Of a stretch of DNA of 64,000 nt, positions 36,935-47,735 are shown piece after piece. The stretch covers positions 124,063,373 to 124,127,372 of the forward strand of contig OY987299.1 in assembly GCA_963920635.1 (NCBI GenBank), read 5' to 3'. The DNA comes from Pseudeuparius sepicola. Its lineage: Eukaryota; Arthropoda; Insecta; Coleoptera; Anthribidae. A model generated the notes under the pieces. It was not told the origin of the DNA. It ran no database searches and was given only the letters and a program-made list of their open reading frames with translations. The position numbers and the translations under genes are program-made. Position 1 is the first letter of the stretch. Each line of letters starts with the position of its first letter.

Positions 36935-38266
36935 TTGCGAACCTCGTCTTCACCCCTTTCCACCCCCAAGACCGAAAAACTTAAAAAAATCGGGAAAACC
37001 GCCGTTTTCACTTGCATGACTTTTCTTTTCAGGGAAATTAGTTTAAGGCCACCTATTCTAACTATCCACGAAGAATCAGAATTTGCGAACTTCGTCTTCA
37101 CCCCTTTCCACCCCCAAGACCGAAAAACGTAAAAAAATCGGGAAAACGGCCGTTTTCACTTGCATGACTTTTATTTTCACGGAAATTAGTTTAAGGCCAC
37201 CTATTCTAACTATCCACAAATAATCAGAATTTGCGAACCTCGTCTTCACCCCTTTCCACCCCCAAGACCGAAAAACGTAAAAAAATCGGGGAAACCGCCG
37301 TTTTCACTTGCATGACTTTTCTTTTCACGGAAATTAGTTTAAGGCCACCTATTCTAACTATCCACAAAGAATCAGAATTTGCGAACCTCGTCTTCAGCCC
37401 TTTCCACCCCCAAGACCGAAAAACCTAAAAAAATCGGGAGAACGGCCGTTTTCACTTGCATGACTTTTATTTTCACGGAAATTAGTTTAAGGCCACCTAT
37501 TCTAACTATCCACAAAGAATCAGAATTTGCGAACCTCGTCTTCACCCCTTTCCACCCCCAAGACCGAAAAACTTTAAAAAATCGGGAAAACCGCCGTTTT
37601 CACTTGCATGACTTTTCTTTTCACGGAAATTAGTTTAAGGCCACCTATTCTAACTATCCACAAAGAATCAGAATTTGCGAACCTCGTCTTCACCCCTTTC
37701 CACCCCCAAGACCGAAAAACTTAAAAAAATCGGGAAAACCGCCGTTTTCACTTGCATGACTTTTCTTTTCACGGAAATTAGTTTAAGGCCACCTATTCTA
37801 ACTATCCACAAAGAATCAGAATTTGCGAACCTCGTCTTCACCCCTTTCCACCCCCAAGACCGAAAAACCTAAAAAAATCGGGAAAACGGCCGTTTTCACT
37901 TGCATGACTTTTCTTTTCACGGAAATTAGTTTAAGGCCACCTATTCTAACTATCCACGAAGAATCAGAATTTGCGAACCTCGTCTTCACCCCTTTCCACC
38001 CTCAAGTCCGAAAAACGTAAAAAAATCGGGGAAACCGCCGTTTTCACTTGCATGACTTTTCTTTTCACGGAAATTAGTTTAAGGCCACCTATTCTAACTA
38101 TCCACAAAGAATCAGAATTTGCGAACCTCGTCTTCACCCCTTTCCACCCCCAAGACCGAAAAACTTTAAAAAATCGGGAAAACCGCCGTTTTCACTTGCA
38201 TGACTTTTCTTTTCAGGGAAATTAGTTTAAGGCCACCTATTCTAACTATCCACGAAGAATCAGAAT
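36935..38266 (+). repeat. 9-monomer repeat (1332 bp), copy 2
   Basis: It repeats copy 1 with GCGAACTTCG near 37087 and CTTCAGCCC near 37393. Private differences are TCGGGAGAACGG near 37435, which breaks one arm of the palindrome, and CAAGTCCG near 38005. After 38267 the sequence does not restart the same order, so this is a simple two-copy duplication. Confidence 0.9.
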
Positions 38267-38414
38267 TTGCGAACCTCGTCTTCACCCCTTTCCACCCCCA
38301 AGACCGAAAAACGTAAAAAAATCGGGAAAACGGCCGTTTTCACTTGCATGACTTTTATTTTCACGGAAATTAGTTTAAGGCCACCTATTCTAACTATCCA
38401 CAAATAATCAGAAT

Positions 38415-39450
38415 TTGCGAACCTCGTCTTCACCCCTTTCCACCCCCAAGACCGAAAAACGTAAAAAAATCGGGGAAACCGCCGTTTTCACTTTCATGAC
38501 TTTTCTTTTCACGGAAATTAGTTTAAGGCCACCTATTCTAACTATCCACAAAGAATCAGAATTTGCGAACCTCGTCTTCACCCCTTTCCACCCCCAAGAC
38601 CGAAAAACTTAAAAAAATCGGGAAAACCGCCGTTTTCACTTGCATGACTTTTCTTTTCACGGAAATTAGTTTAAGGCCACCTATTCTAACTATCCACAAA
38701 GAATCAGAATTTGCGAACCTCGTCTTCACCCCTTTCCACCCCCAAGACCGAAAAACCTAAAAAAATCGGGAAAACGGCCGTTTTCACTTGCATGACTTTT
38801 ATTTTCACGGAAATTAGTTTAAGGCCACCTATTCTAACTATCCACAAAGAATCAGAATTTGCGAACCTCGTCTTCACCCCTTTCCACCCCCAAGACCGAA
38901 AAACTTTAAAAAATCGGGAAAACCGCCGTTTTCACTTGCATGACTTTTCTTTTCACGGAAATTGGTTTAAGGCCACCTATTCTAACTATCCACAAAGAAT
39001 AAGAATTTGCGAACCTCGTCTTCACCCCTTTCCACCCCCAAGACCGAAAAACTTAAAAAAATCGGGAAAACCGCCGTTTTCACTTGCATGACTTTTCTTT
39101 TCACGGAAATTAGTTTAAGGCCACCTATTCTAACTATCCACAAAGAATCAGAATTTGCGAACCTCGTCTTCACCCCTTTCCATCCCCAAGACCGAAAAAC
39201 CTAAAAAAATCGGGAAAACGGCCGTTTTCACTTGCATGACTTTTCTTTTCACGGAAATTAGTTTAAGGCCACCTATTCTAACTATCCACGAAGAATCAGA
39301 ATTTGCGAACCTTGTCTTCACCCCTTTCCACCCTCAAGACCGAAAAACGTAAAAAAATCGGGGAAACCGCCGTTTTCACTTGCATGACTTTTCTTTTCAC
39401 GGAAATTAGTTTAAGGCTACCTATTCTAACTATCCACAAAGAATCAGAAT
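38415..39450 (+). repeat. Seven-monomer segment matching 50253-51288
   Basis: Seven monomers match at an offset of 11838 bp, including a rare ATTGGTTTAAGG (for ATTAGTTTAAGG) at about 38961 and 50802. That change turns a TAG into TGG and is why a 126-codon open frame spans both places. Copy-specific changes include ACTTTCATGAC near 38492, AATAAGAATTTG near 38998 and CCATCCCCAAG near 39180. Confidence 0.87.
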
Positions 39451-40484
39451 TTGCGAACCTCGTCTTCACCCCTTTCCACCCCCAAGACCGAAAAACTTTA
39501 AAAAATCGGGAAAACCGCCGTTTTCACTTGCATGACTTTTCTTTTCAGGGAAATTAGTTTAAGGCCACCTATTCTAACTATCCACGAAGAATCAGAATTT
39601 GCGAACCTCGTCTTCACCCCTTTCCACCAAAAGACCGAAAAACGTAAAAAAATCGGGGAAACCGCCGTTTTCACTTGCATGACTTTTCTTTTCACGGAAA
39701 TTAGTTTAAGGCCACCTATTCTAACTATCCACGAAGAATCAGAATTTGCGAACCTCATCTTCACCCCTTTCCACCCCCAAGACCGAAAAACGTAAAAAAA
39801 TCGGGGAAACCGCCGTTTTCACTTGCATGACTTTTCTTTTCACGGAAATTAGTTTAAGGCCACCTATTCTAACTATCCACGAAGAATCAGAATTTGCGAA
39901 CCTCGTCTTCACCCCTTTCCACCCTCAAGACCGAAAAACGTAAAAAAATCGGGGAAACCGCCGTTTTCACTTGCATGACTTTTCTTTTCACGGAAATTAG
40001 TTTAAGGCCACCTATTCTAACTATCCACAAAGAATCAGAATTTGCGAACCTCGTCTTCACCCCTTTCCACCCCCAAGACCGAAAAACCTAAAAAAATCGG
40101 GAAAACGGCCGTTTTCACTTGCATGACTTTTATTTTCACGGAAATTAGTTTAAGGCCACCTATTCTAACTATCCACAAAGAATCAGAATTTGCGAACCCC
40201 GTCTTCACCCCTTTCCACCCCCAAGACCGAAAAACTTTAAAAAATCGGGAAAACCGCCGTTTTCACTTGCATGACTTTTCTTTTCAGGGAAATTAGTTTA
40301 AGGCCACCTATTCTAACTATCCACGAAGAATCAGAATTTGCGAACCTCGTCTTCACCCCTTTCCACCCCAAGACCGAAAAACGTAAAAAAATCGGGAAAA
40401 CGGCCGTTTTCACTTGCATGACTTTTATTTTCACGGAAATTAGTTTAAGGCCACCTATTCTAACTATCCACAAATAATCAGAAT
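39303..40484 (+). repeat. Re-used 5-kb-unit interior (second copy of 2069-3102)
   Basis: It contains both rare 147-bp monomers (CACCAAAAGACC at 39599, CCACCCCAAGACC at 40338) in the same order as the first 3 kb, plus one extra type C monomer at 40042. Private changes are GAACCTTGTC near 39308, GGCTACC near 39416, CCTCATCTTC near 39755 and GAACCCCGTC near 40196. Confidence 0.86.
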
Positions 40485-40633
40485 TTGCGAACCTCGTCTT
40501 CACCCCTTTCCACCCCCAAGACCGAAAAACGTAAAAAAAATCGGGGAAACCGCCGTTTTCACTTGCATGACTTTTCTTTTCACGGAAATTAGTTTAAGGC
40601 CACCTATTCTAACTATCCACGAAGAATCAGAAT

Positions 40634-41670
40634 TTGCGAAACTCGTCTTCACCCCTTTCCACCCTCAAGACCGAAAAACGTAAAAAAATCGGGGAAACCG
40701 CCGTTTTCACTTGCATGACTTTTCTTTTCACGGAAATTAGTTTAAGGCCACCTATTCTAACTATCCACAAATAATCAGAATTTGCGAACCTCGTCTTCAC
40801 CCCTTTCCACCCCCAAGACCGAAAAACGTAAAAAAATCGGAGAAACCGCCGTTTTCACTTGCATGACTTTTCTTTTCACGGAAATTAGTTTAAGGCCACC
40901 TATTCTAACTATCCACGAAGAATCAGAATTTGCGAACCTCGTCTTCACCCCTTTCCACCCCCAAGACCGAAAAACTTTAAAAAATCGGGAAAACCGCCGT
41001 TTTCACTTGCATGACTTTTCTTTTCACGGAAATTAGTTTAAGGCCACCTATTCTAACTATCCACAAAGAATCAGAATTTGCGAACCTCGTCTTCACCCCT
41101 TTCCACCCCCAAGACCGAAAAACTTTAAAAAATCGGGAAAACCGCCGTTTTCACTTGCATGACTTTTCTTTTCACGGAAATTAGTTTAAGGCCACCTATT
41201 CTAACTATCCACAAAGAATCAGAATTTGCGAACCTCGTCTTCACCCCTTTCCACCCCCAAGACCGAAAAACTTTAAAAAATCGGGAAAACCGCCGTTTTC
41301 ACTTGCATGACTTTTCTTTTCAGGGAAATTAGTTTAAGGCCACCTATTCTAACTATCCACGAAGAATCAGAATTTGCGAACCTCGTCTTCACCCCTTTCC
41401 ACCCCCAAGACCGAAAAACGTAAAAAAATCGGGAAAACGGCCGTTTTCACTTGCATGACTTTTATTTTCACGGAAATTAGTTTAAGGCCACCTATTCTAA
41501 CTATCCACAAATAATCAGAATTTGCGAACCTCGTCTTCACCCCTTTCCACCCCCAAGACCGAAAAACGTAAAAAAAATCGGGGAAACCGCCGTTTTCACT
41601 TGCATGACTTTTCTTTTCACGGAAATTAGTTTAAGGCCACCTATTCTAACTATCCACGAAGAATCAGAAT
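40634..41670 (+). repeat. 7-monomer repeat (1037 bp) of the 5-kb unit boundary, copy 1
   Basis: The boundary pair (eight-A monomer then GCGAAACTC) and the CGGAGAAACC monomer occur at 40485, 40634 and 40782, and again at 41522, 41671 and 41819, 1037 bp apart (7 x 148 + 1). The three monomers 40930, 41078 and 41226 are all type D, the last with CAGGG. This looks like one local tandem duplication of the boundary. Confidence 0.88.
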
Positions 41671-43595
41671 TTGCGAAACTCGTCTTCACCCCTTTCCACC
41701 CTCAAGACCGAAAAACGTAAAAAAATCGGGGAAACCGCCGTTTTCACTTGCATGACTTTTCTTTTCACGGAAATTAGTTTAAGGCCACCTATTCTAACTA
41801 TCCACAAATAATCAGAATTTGCGAACCTCGTCTTCACCCCTTTCCACCCCCAAGACCGAAAAACGTAAAAAAATCGGAGAAACCGCCGTTTTCACTTGCA
41901 TGACTTTTCTTTTCACGGAAATTAGTTTAAGGCCACCTATTCTAACTATCCACGAAGAATCAGAATTTGCGAACCTCGTCTTCACCCCTTTCCACCCTCA
42001 AGACCGAAAAACGTAAAAAAATCGGGGAAACCGCCGTTTTCACTTGCATGACTTTTCTTTTCACGGAAATTAGTTTAAGGCCACCTATTCTAACTATCCA
42101 CAAATAATCAGAATTTGCGAACCTCGTCTTCACCCCTTTCCACCCCCAAGACCGAAAAACATAAAAAATCGGGAAAACGGCCGTTTTCACTTGCATGACT
42201 TTTATTTTCACGGAAATTAGTTTAAGGCCACCTATTCTAACTATCCACAAAGAATCAGAATTTGCGAACCTCGTCTTCACCCCTTTCCACCCCCAAGACC
42301 GAAAAACTTTAAAAAATCGGGAAAACCGCCGTTTTCACTTGCATGACTTTTCTTTTCACGGAAATTAGTTTAAGGCCACCTATTCTAACTATCCACAAAG
42401 AATCAGAATTTGCAAACCTCGTCTTCACCCCTTTCCACCCCCAGGACCGAAAAACTTAAAAAAATCGGGAAAACCGCCGTTTTCACTTGCATGACTTTTC
42501 TTTTCACGGAAATTAGTTTAAGGCCACCTATTCTAACTATCCACAAAGAATCAGAATTTGCGAACCTCGTCTTCACCCCTTTCCACCCCCAAGACCGAAA
42601 AACCTAAAAAAATCGGGAAAACGGCCGTTTTCACTTGCATGACTTTTATTTTCACGGAAATTAGTTTAAGGCCACCTATTCTAACTAGCCACAAAGAATC
42701 AGAATTTGCGAACCTCGTCTTCACCCCTTTCCACCCCCAAGACCGAAAAACTTTAAAAAATCGGGAAAACCGCCGTTTTCACTTGCATGACTTTTCTTTT
42801 CAGGGAAATTAGTTTAAGGCCACCTATTCTAACTATCCACGAAGAATCAGAATTTGCGAACCTCGTCTTCACCCCTTTCCACCCCCAAGACCGAAAAACG
42901 TAAAAAAATCGGGAAAACGGCCGTTTTCACTTGCATGACTTTTATTTTCACGGAAATTAGTTTAAGGCCACCTATTCTAACTATCCACAAATAATCAGAA
43001 TTTGCGAACCTCGTCTTCACCCCTTTCCACCCCCAAGACCGAAAAACGTAAAAAAATCGGGGAAACCGCCGTTTTCACTTGCATGACTTTTCTTTTCACG
43101 GAAATTAGTTTAAGGCCACCTATTCTAACTATCCACAAAGAATCAGAATTTGCGAACCTCGTCTTCACCCCTTTCCACCCTCAAGACCGAAAAACGTAAA
43201 AAAATCGGGGAAACCGCCGTTTTCACTTGAATGACTTTTCTTTTCACGGAAATTAGTTTAAGGCCACCTATTCTAACTATCCACAAAGAATCAGAATTTG
43301 CGAACCTCGTCTTCACCCCTTTCCACCCCCAAGACCGAAAAACTTAAAAAAATCGGGAAAACCGCCGTTTTCACTTGCATGATTTTTTTCTTTTCACGGA
43401 AATTAGTTTAAGGCCACCTATTCTAACTATCCACAAAGAATCAGAATTTGCGAACCTCGTCTTCACCCCTTTCCACCTCCAAGACCGAAAAACCTAAAAA
43501 AATCGGGAAAACGGCCGTTTTCACTTGCATGACTTTTATTTTCACGGAAATTAGTTTAAGGCCACCTATTCTAACTATCCACAAATAATCAGAAT
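41671..43595 (+). repeat. Composite of 5-kb-unit start and CTAGCC module
   Basis: From the GCGAAACTC boundary it follows the unit start (CGGAGAAACC at 41878, 147-bp ACATAAAAAATC monomer at 42115, CAGGACC with G at 42444). It then jumps directly to the CTAGCC module (G at 42688), skipping four monomers present in copies 2 and 3. The monomer at 43150 has CTTGAATGAC, shared only with 6950. Monomer 43298 is 150 bp. Confidence 0.84.
43298..43447 (+). repeat. 150-bp variant monomer (T-tract expansion)
   Basis: CATGACTTTTC has become CATGATTTTTTTC at about 43379-43390: a C-to-T change together with two extra Ts, giving a T7 run. It is seen only once in the window. Confidence 0.92.
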
Positions 43596-44647
43596 TTGCG
43601 AACCTCGTCTTCACCCCTTTCCACCCCCAAGACCGAAAAACGTAAAAAAATCGGGGAAACCGCCGTTTTCACTTGCATGACTTTTCTTTTCACGGAAATT
43701 AGTTTAAGGCCACCTATTCTAACTATCCACAAAGAATCAGAATTTGCGAACCTCGTCTTCACCCCTTTCCACCTCCAAGACCGAAAAACTTTAAAAAATC
43801 GGGAAAACGGCCGTTTTCACTTGCATGACTTTTATTTTCACGGAAATTAGTTTAAGGCCACCTATTCTAACTATCCACAAATAATCAGAATTTGCGAACC
43901 TCGTCTTCACCCCTTTCCACCCCCAAGACCGAAAAACGTAAAAAAATCGGGGAAACGGCCGTTTTCACTTGCATGACTTTTCTTTTCACGGAAATTAGTT
44001 TAAGGCCACCTATTCTAACTATCCACAAATAATCAGAATTTGCGAACCTCGTCTTCACCCCTTTCCACCCCCAAGACCGAAAAACGTAAAAAATCGGGGA
44101 AACCGCCGTTTTCACTTGCATGACTTTTCTTTTCACGGAAATTAGTTTAAGGCCACCTATTCTAACTATCCACAAAGAATCAGAATTTGCGAACCTCGTC
44201 TTCACCCCTTTCCACCCCCAAGACCGAAAAACTTAAAAAAATCGGGAAAACCGCCGTTTTCACTTGCATGACTTTTATTTTCACGGAAATTAGTTTAAGG
44301 CCACCTATTCTAACTATCCACAAAGAATCAGAATTTGCGAACCTCGTCTTCACCTCTTTCCACCCCCAAGACCGAAAAACTTAAAAAAATCGGGAAAACC
44401 GCCGTTTTCACTTGCATGACTTTTCTTTTCACGGAAATTAGTTTAAGGCCACCTATTCTAACTATCCACAAAGAATCAGAATTTGCGAACCTCGTCTTCA
44501 CCTCTTTCCACCCCCAAGACCGAAAAACTTAAAAAAATCGGGAAAACCGCCGTTTTCACTTGCATGACTTTTCTTTTCACGGAAATTAGTTTAAGGCCAC
44601 CTATTCTAACTATCCACAAAGAATCAGAATTTGCGAACCTCGTCTTC
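43596..44647 (+). repeat. Seven-monomer segment near-identical to 8078-9129
   Basis: This is the downstream copy, including the 147-bp monomer 44040-44186 and the two CACCTCTTTCC monomers. Homology ends inside monomer 44631, where the CACCTCTTTCC expected from the first copy is CACCCCTTTCC and the next bases are rearranged. Confidence 0.85.
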
Positions 44648-44775
44648 ACCCCTTTCCACCCCCAAGAAAAACTTTAAAAAAATCGGGAAAACCGCCGTTT
44701 TCACTTGCATGACTTTTCTTGTCACGGAAATTAGTTTAAGGCCACCTATTCTAACTATCCACAAAGAATCAGAAT
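44631..44775 (+). repeat. 145-bp junction monomer
   Basis: AAGACCGAAAAACTTAAA is shortened to AAGAAAAACTTTAAA (near 44664-44680): CCGA is lost and one T gained. Upstream sequence matches 8078-9129. Downstream, CTTGTCACGG and GAAAACCATAA match 28652-28850. The monomer therefore sits at, or next to, a junction between two modules that lie far apart elsewhere. Confidence 0.85.
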
Positions 44776-45071
44776 TTGCGAACCTCGTCTTCACCCCTTT
44801 CCACCCCCAAGACCGAAAACCATAAAAAAATCGGGAAAACCGCCGTTTTCACTTGCATGACTTTTCTTTTCAGGGAAATTAGTTTAAGGCCACCTATTCT
44901 AACTATCCACGAAGAATCAGAATTTGCGAACCTCGTCTTCACCCCTTTCCACCCCCAAGACCGAAAAACGTAAAAAAATCGGGAAAACGGCCGTTTTCAC
45001 TTGCATGACTTTTATTTTCACGGAAATTAGTTTAAGGCCACCTATTCTAACTATCCACAAATAATCAGAAT

Positions 45072-47735
45072 TTGCGAACCTCGTCTTCACAACTTTCCAC
45101 CCCCAAGACCGAAAAACGTAAAAAAATCGGGGAAACCGCCGTTTTCACTTGCATGACTTTTCTTTTCACGGAAATTAGTTTAAGGCCACCTATTCTAACT
45201 ATCCACAAAGAATCAGAATTTGCGAACCTCGTCTTCACCCCTTTCCACCCCCAAGACCGAAAAACTTAAAAAAATCGGGAAAACCGCCGTTTTCACTTGC
45301 ATGACTTTTCTTTTCACGGAAATTAGTTTAAGGCCACCTATTCTAACTATCCACAAAGAATCAGAATTTGCGAACCTCGTCTTCACCCCTTTCCACCCCC
45401 AAGACCGAAAAACCTAAAAAAATCGGGAAAACGGCCGTTTTCACTTGCATGACTTTTATTTTCACGGAAATTAGTTTAAGGCCACCTATTCTAACTATCC
45501 ACAAGGATCAGAATTTGCGAACCTCGTCTTCACCCCTTTCCACCCCCAAGACCGAAAAACTTTAAAAAATCGGGAAAACCGCCGTTTTCACTTGCATGAC
45601 TTTTCTTTTCACGGAAATTAGTTTAAGGCCACCTATTCTAACTATCCACAAAGAATCAGAATTTGCGAACCTCGTCTTCACCCCTTTCCACCCCCAAGAC
45701 CGAAAAACTTAAAAAAATCGGGAAAACCGCCGTTTTCACTTGCATGACTTTTCTTTTCAGGGAAATTAGTTTAAGGCCACCTATTCTAACTATCCACGAA
45801 GAATCAGAATTTGCGAACCTCGTCTTCACCCCTTTCCACCCCCAAGACCGAAAAACGTAAAAAAATCGGGAAAACGGCCGTTTTCACTTGCATGACTTTT
45901 ATTTTCACGGAAATTAGTTTAAGGCCACCTATTCTAACTATCCACAAATAATCAGAATTTGCGAACCTCGTCTTCACCCCTTTCCACCCCCAAGACCGAA
46001 AAACGTAAAAAAATCGGGGAAACCGCCGTTTTCACTTGCATGACTTTTCTTTTCACGGAAATTAGTTTAAGGCCACCTATTCTAACTATCCACAAAGAAT
46101 CAGAATTTGCGAACCTCGTCTTCACCCCTTTCCACCCCCAAGACCGAAAAACTTAAAAAAATCGGGAAAACCGCCGTTTTCACTTGCATGACTTTTCTTT
46201 TCACGGAAATTAGTTTAAGGCCACCTATTCTAACTATCCACAAAGAATCAGAATTTGCGAACCTCGTCTTCACCCCTTTCCACCCCCAAGACCGAAAAAC
46301 TTTAAAAAATCGGGAAAACCGCCGTTTTCACTTGCATGACTTTTCTTTTCACGGAAATTAGTTTAAGGCCACCTATTCTAACTATCCACAAAGAATCAGA
46401 ATTTGCGAACCTCGTCTTCACCCCTTTCCACCCCCAAGACCGAAAAACTTAAAAAACTCGGGAAAACCGCCGTTTTCACTTGCATGACTGTTCTTTTCAC
46501 GGAAATTAGTTTAAGGCCACCTATTCTAACTATCCACAAAGAATCAGAATTTGCGAACCTCGTCTTCACCCCTTTCCACCCCCAAGACCGAAAAACCTAA
46601 AAAAAATCGGGAAAACGGCCGTTTTCACTTGCATGACTTTTCTTTTCACGGAAATTAGTTTAAGGCCACCTATTCTAACTATCCACGAAGAATCAGAATT
46701 TGCGAACCTCGTCTTCACCCCTTTCCACCCTCAAGACCGAAAAACGTAAAAAAATCGGGGAAACCGCCGTTTTCACTTGCATGACTTTTCTTTTCACGGA
46801 AATTAGTTTAAGGCCACCTATTCTAACTATCCACAAAGAATCAGAATTTGCGAACCTCGTCTTCACCCCTTTCCACCCCCAAGACCGAAAAACTTTAAAA
46901 AATCGGGAAAACCGCCGTTTTCACTTGCATGACTTTTCTTTTCAGGGAAATTAGTTTAAGGCCACCTATTCTAACTATCCACGAAGAATCAGAATTTGCG
47001 AACCTCGTCTTCACCCCTTTCCACCCTCAAGACCGAAAAACGTAAAAAAATCGGGAAAACGGCCGTTTTCACTTGCATGACTTTTATTTTCACGGAAATT
47101 AGTTTAAGGCCACCTATTCTAACTATCCACAAAGAATCAGAATTTGCGAACCTCGTCTTCACCCCTTTCCACCCCCAAGACCGAAAAACTTTAAAAAATC
47201 GGGAAAACCGCCGTTTTCACTTGCATGACTTTTCTTTTCAGGGAAATTAGTTTAAGGCCACCTATTCTAACTATCCACGAAGAATCAGAATTTGCGAAAT
47301 TCGTCTTCACCCCTTTCCACCCCCAAGACCGAAAAACTTTAAAAAATCGGGAAAACGGCCGTTTTCACTTGCATGACTTTTATTTTCACGGAAATTAGTT
47401 TAAGGCCACCTATTCTAACTATCCACAAATAATCAGAATTTGCGAACCTCGTCTTCACCCCTTTCCACCCCCAAGACCGAAAAACTTTAAAAAATCGGGA
47501 AAACCGCCGTTTTCACTTGCATGACTTTTCTTTTCAGGGAAATTAGTTTAAGGCCACCTATTCTAACTATCCACGAAGAATCAGAATTTGCGAACCTCGT
47601 CTTCACCCCTTTCCACCCCCAAGACCGAAAAACGTAAAAAAATCGGGAAAACGGCCGTTTTCACTTGCATGACTTTTATTTTCACGGAAATTAGTTTAAG
47701 GCCACCTATTCTAACTATCCACAAATAATCAGAAT
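45072..47735 (+). repeat. 18-monomer repeat (2664 bp), copy 1
   Basis: Marker monomers recur about 2665 bp later: AAAAAACTCGGG plus GACTGTTCTTTTC (46403 and 49068), a 149-bp type C monomer with eight As (46551 and 49216), and a CCCTCAAG type A or D series at 46700-47143 and 49365-49808. Copy 1 has a 147-bp monomer with CACAAGGATCAG (45368-45514), CTTCACAACTTTCC near 45086, and GCGAAATTCG near 47295. Confidence 0.87.
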
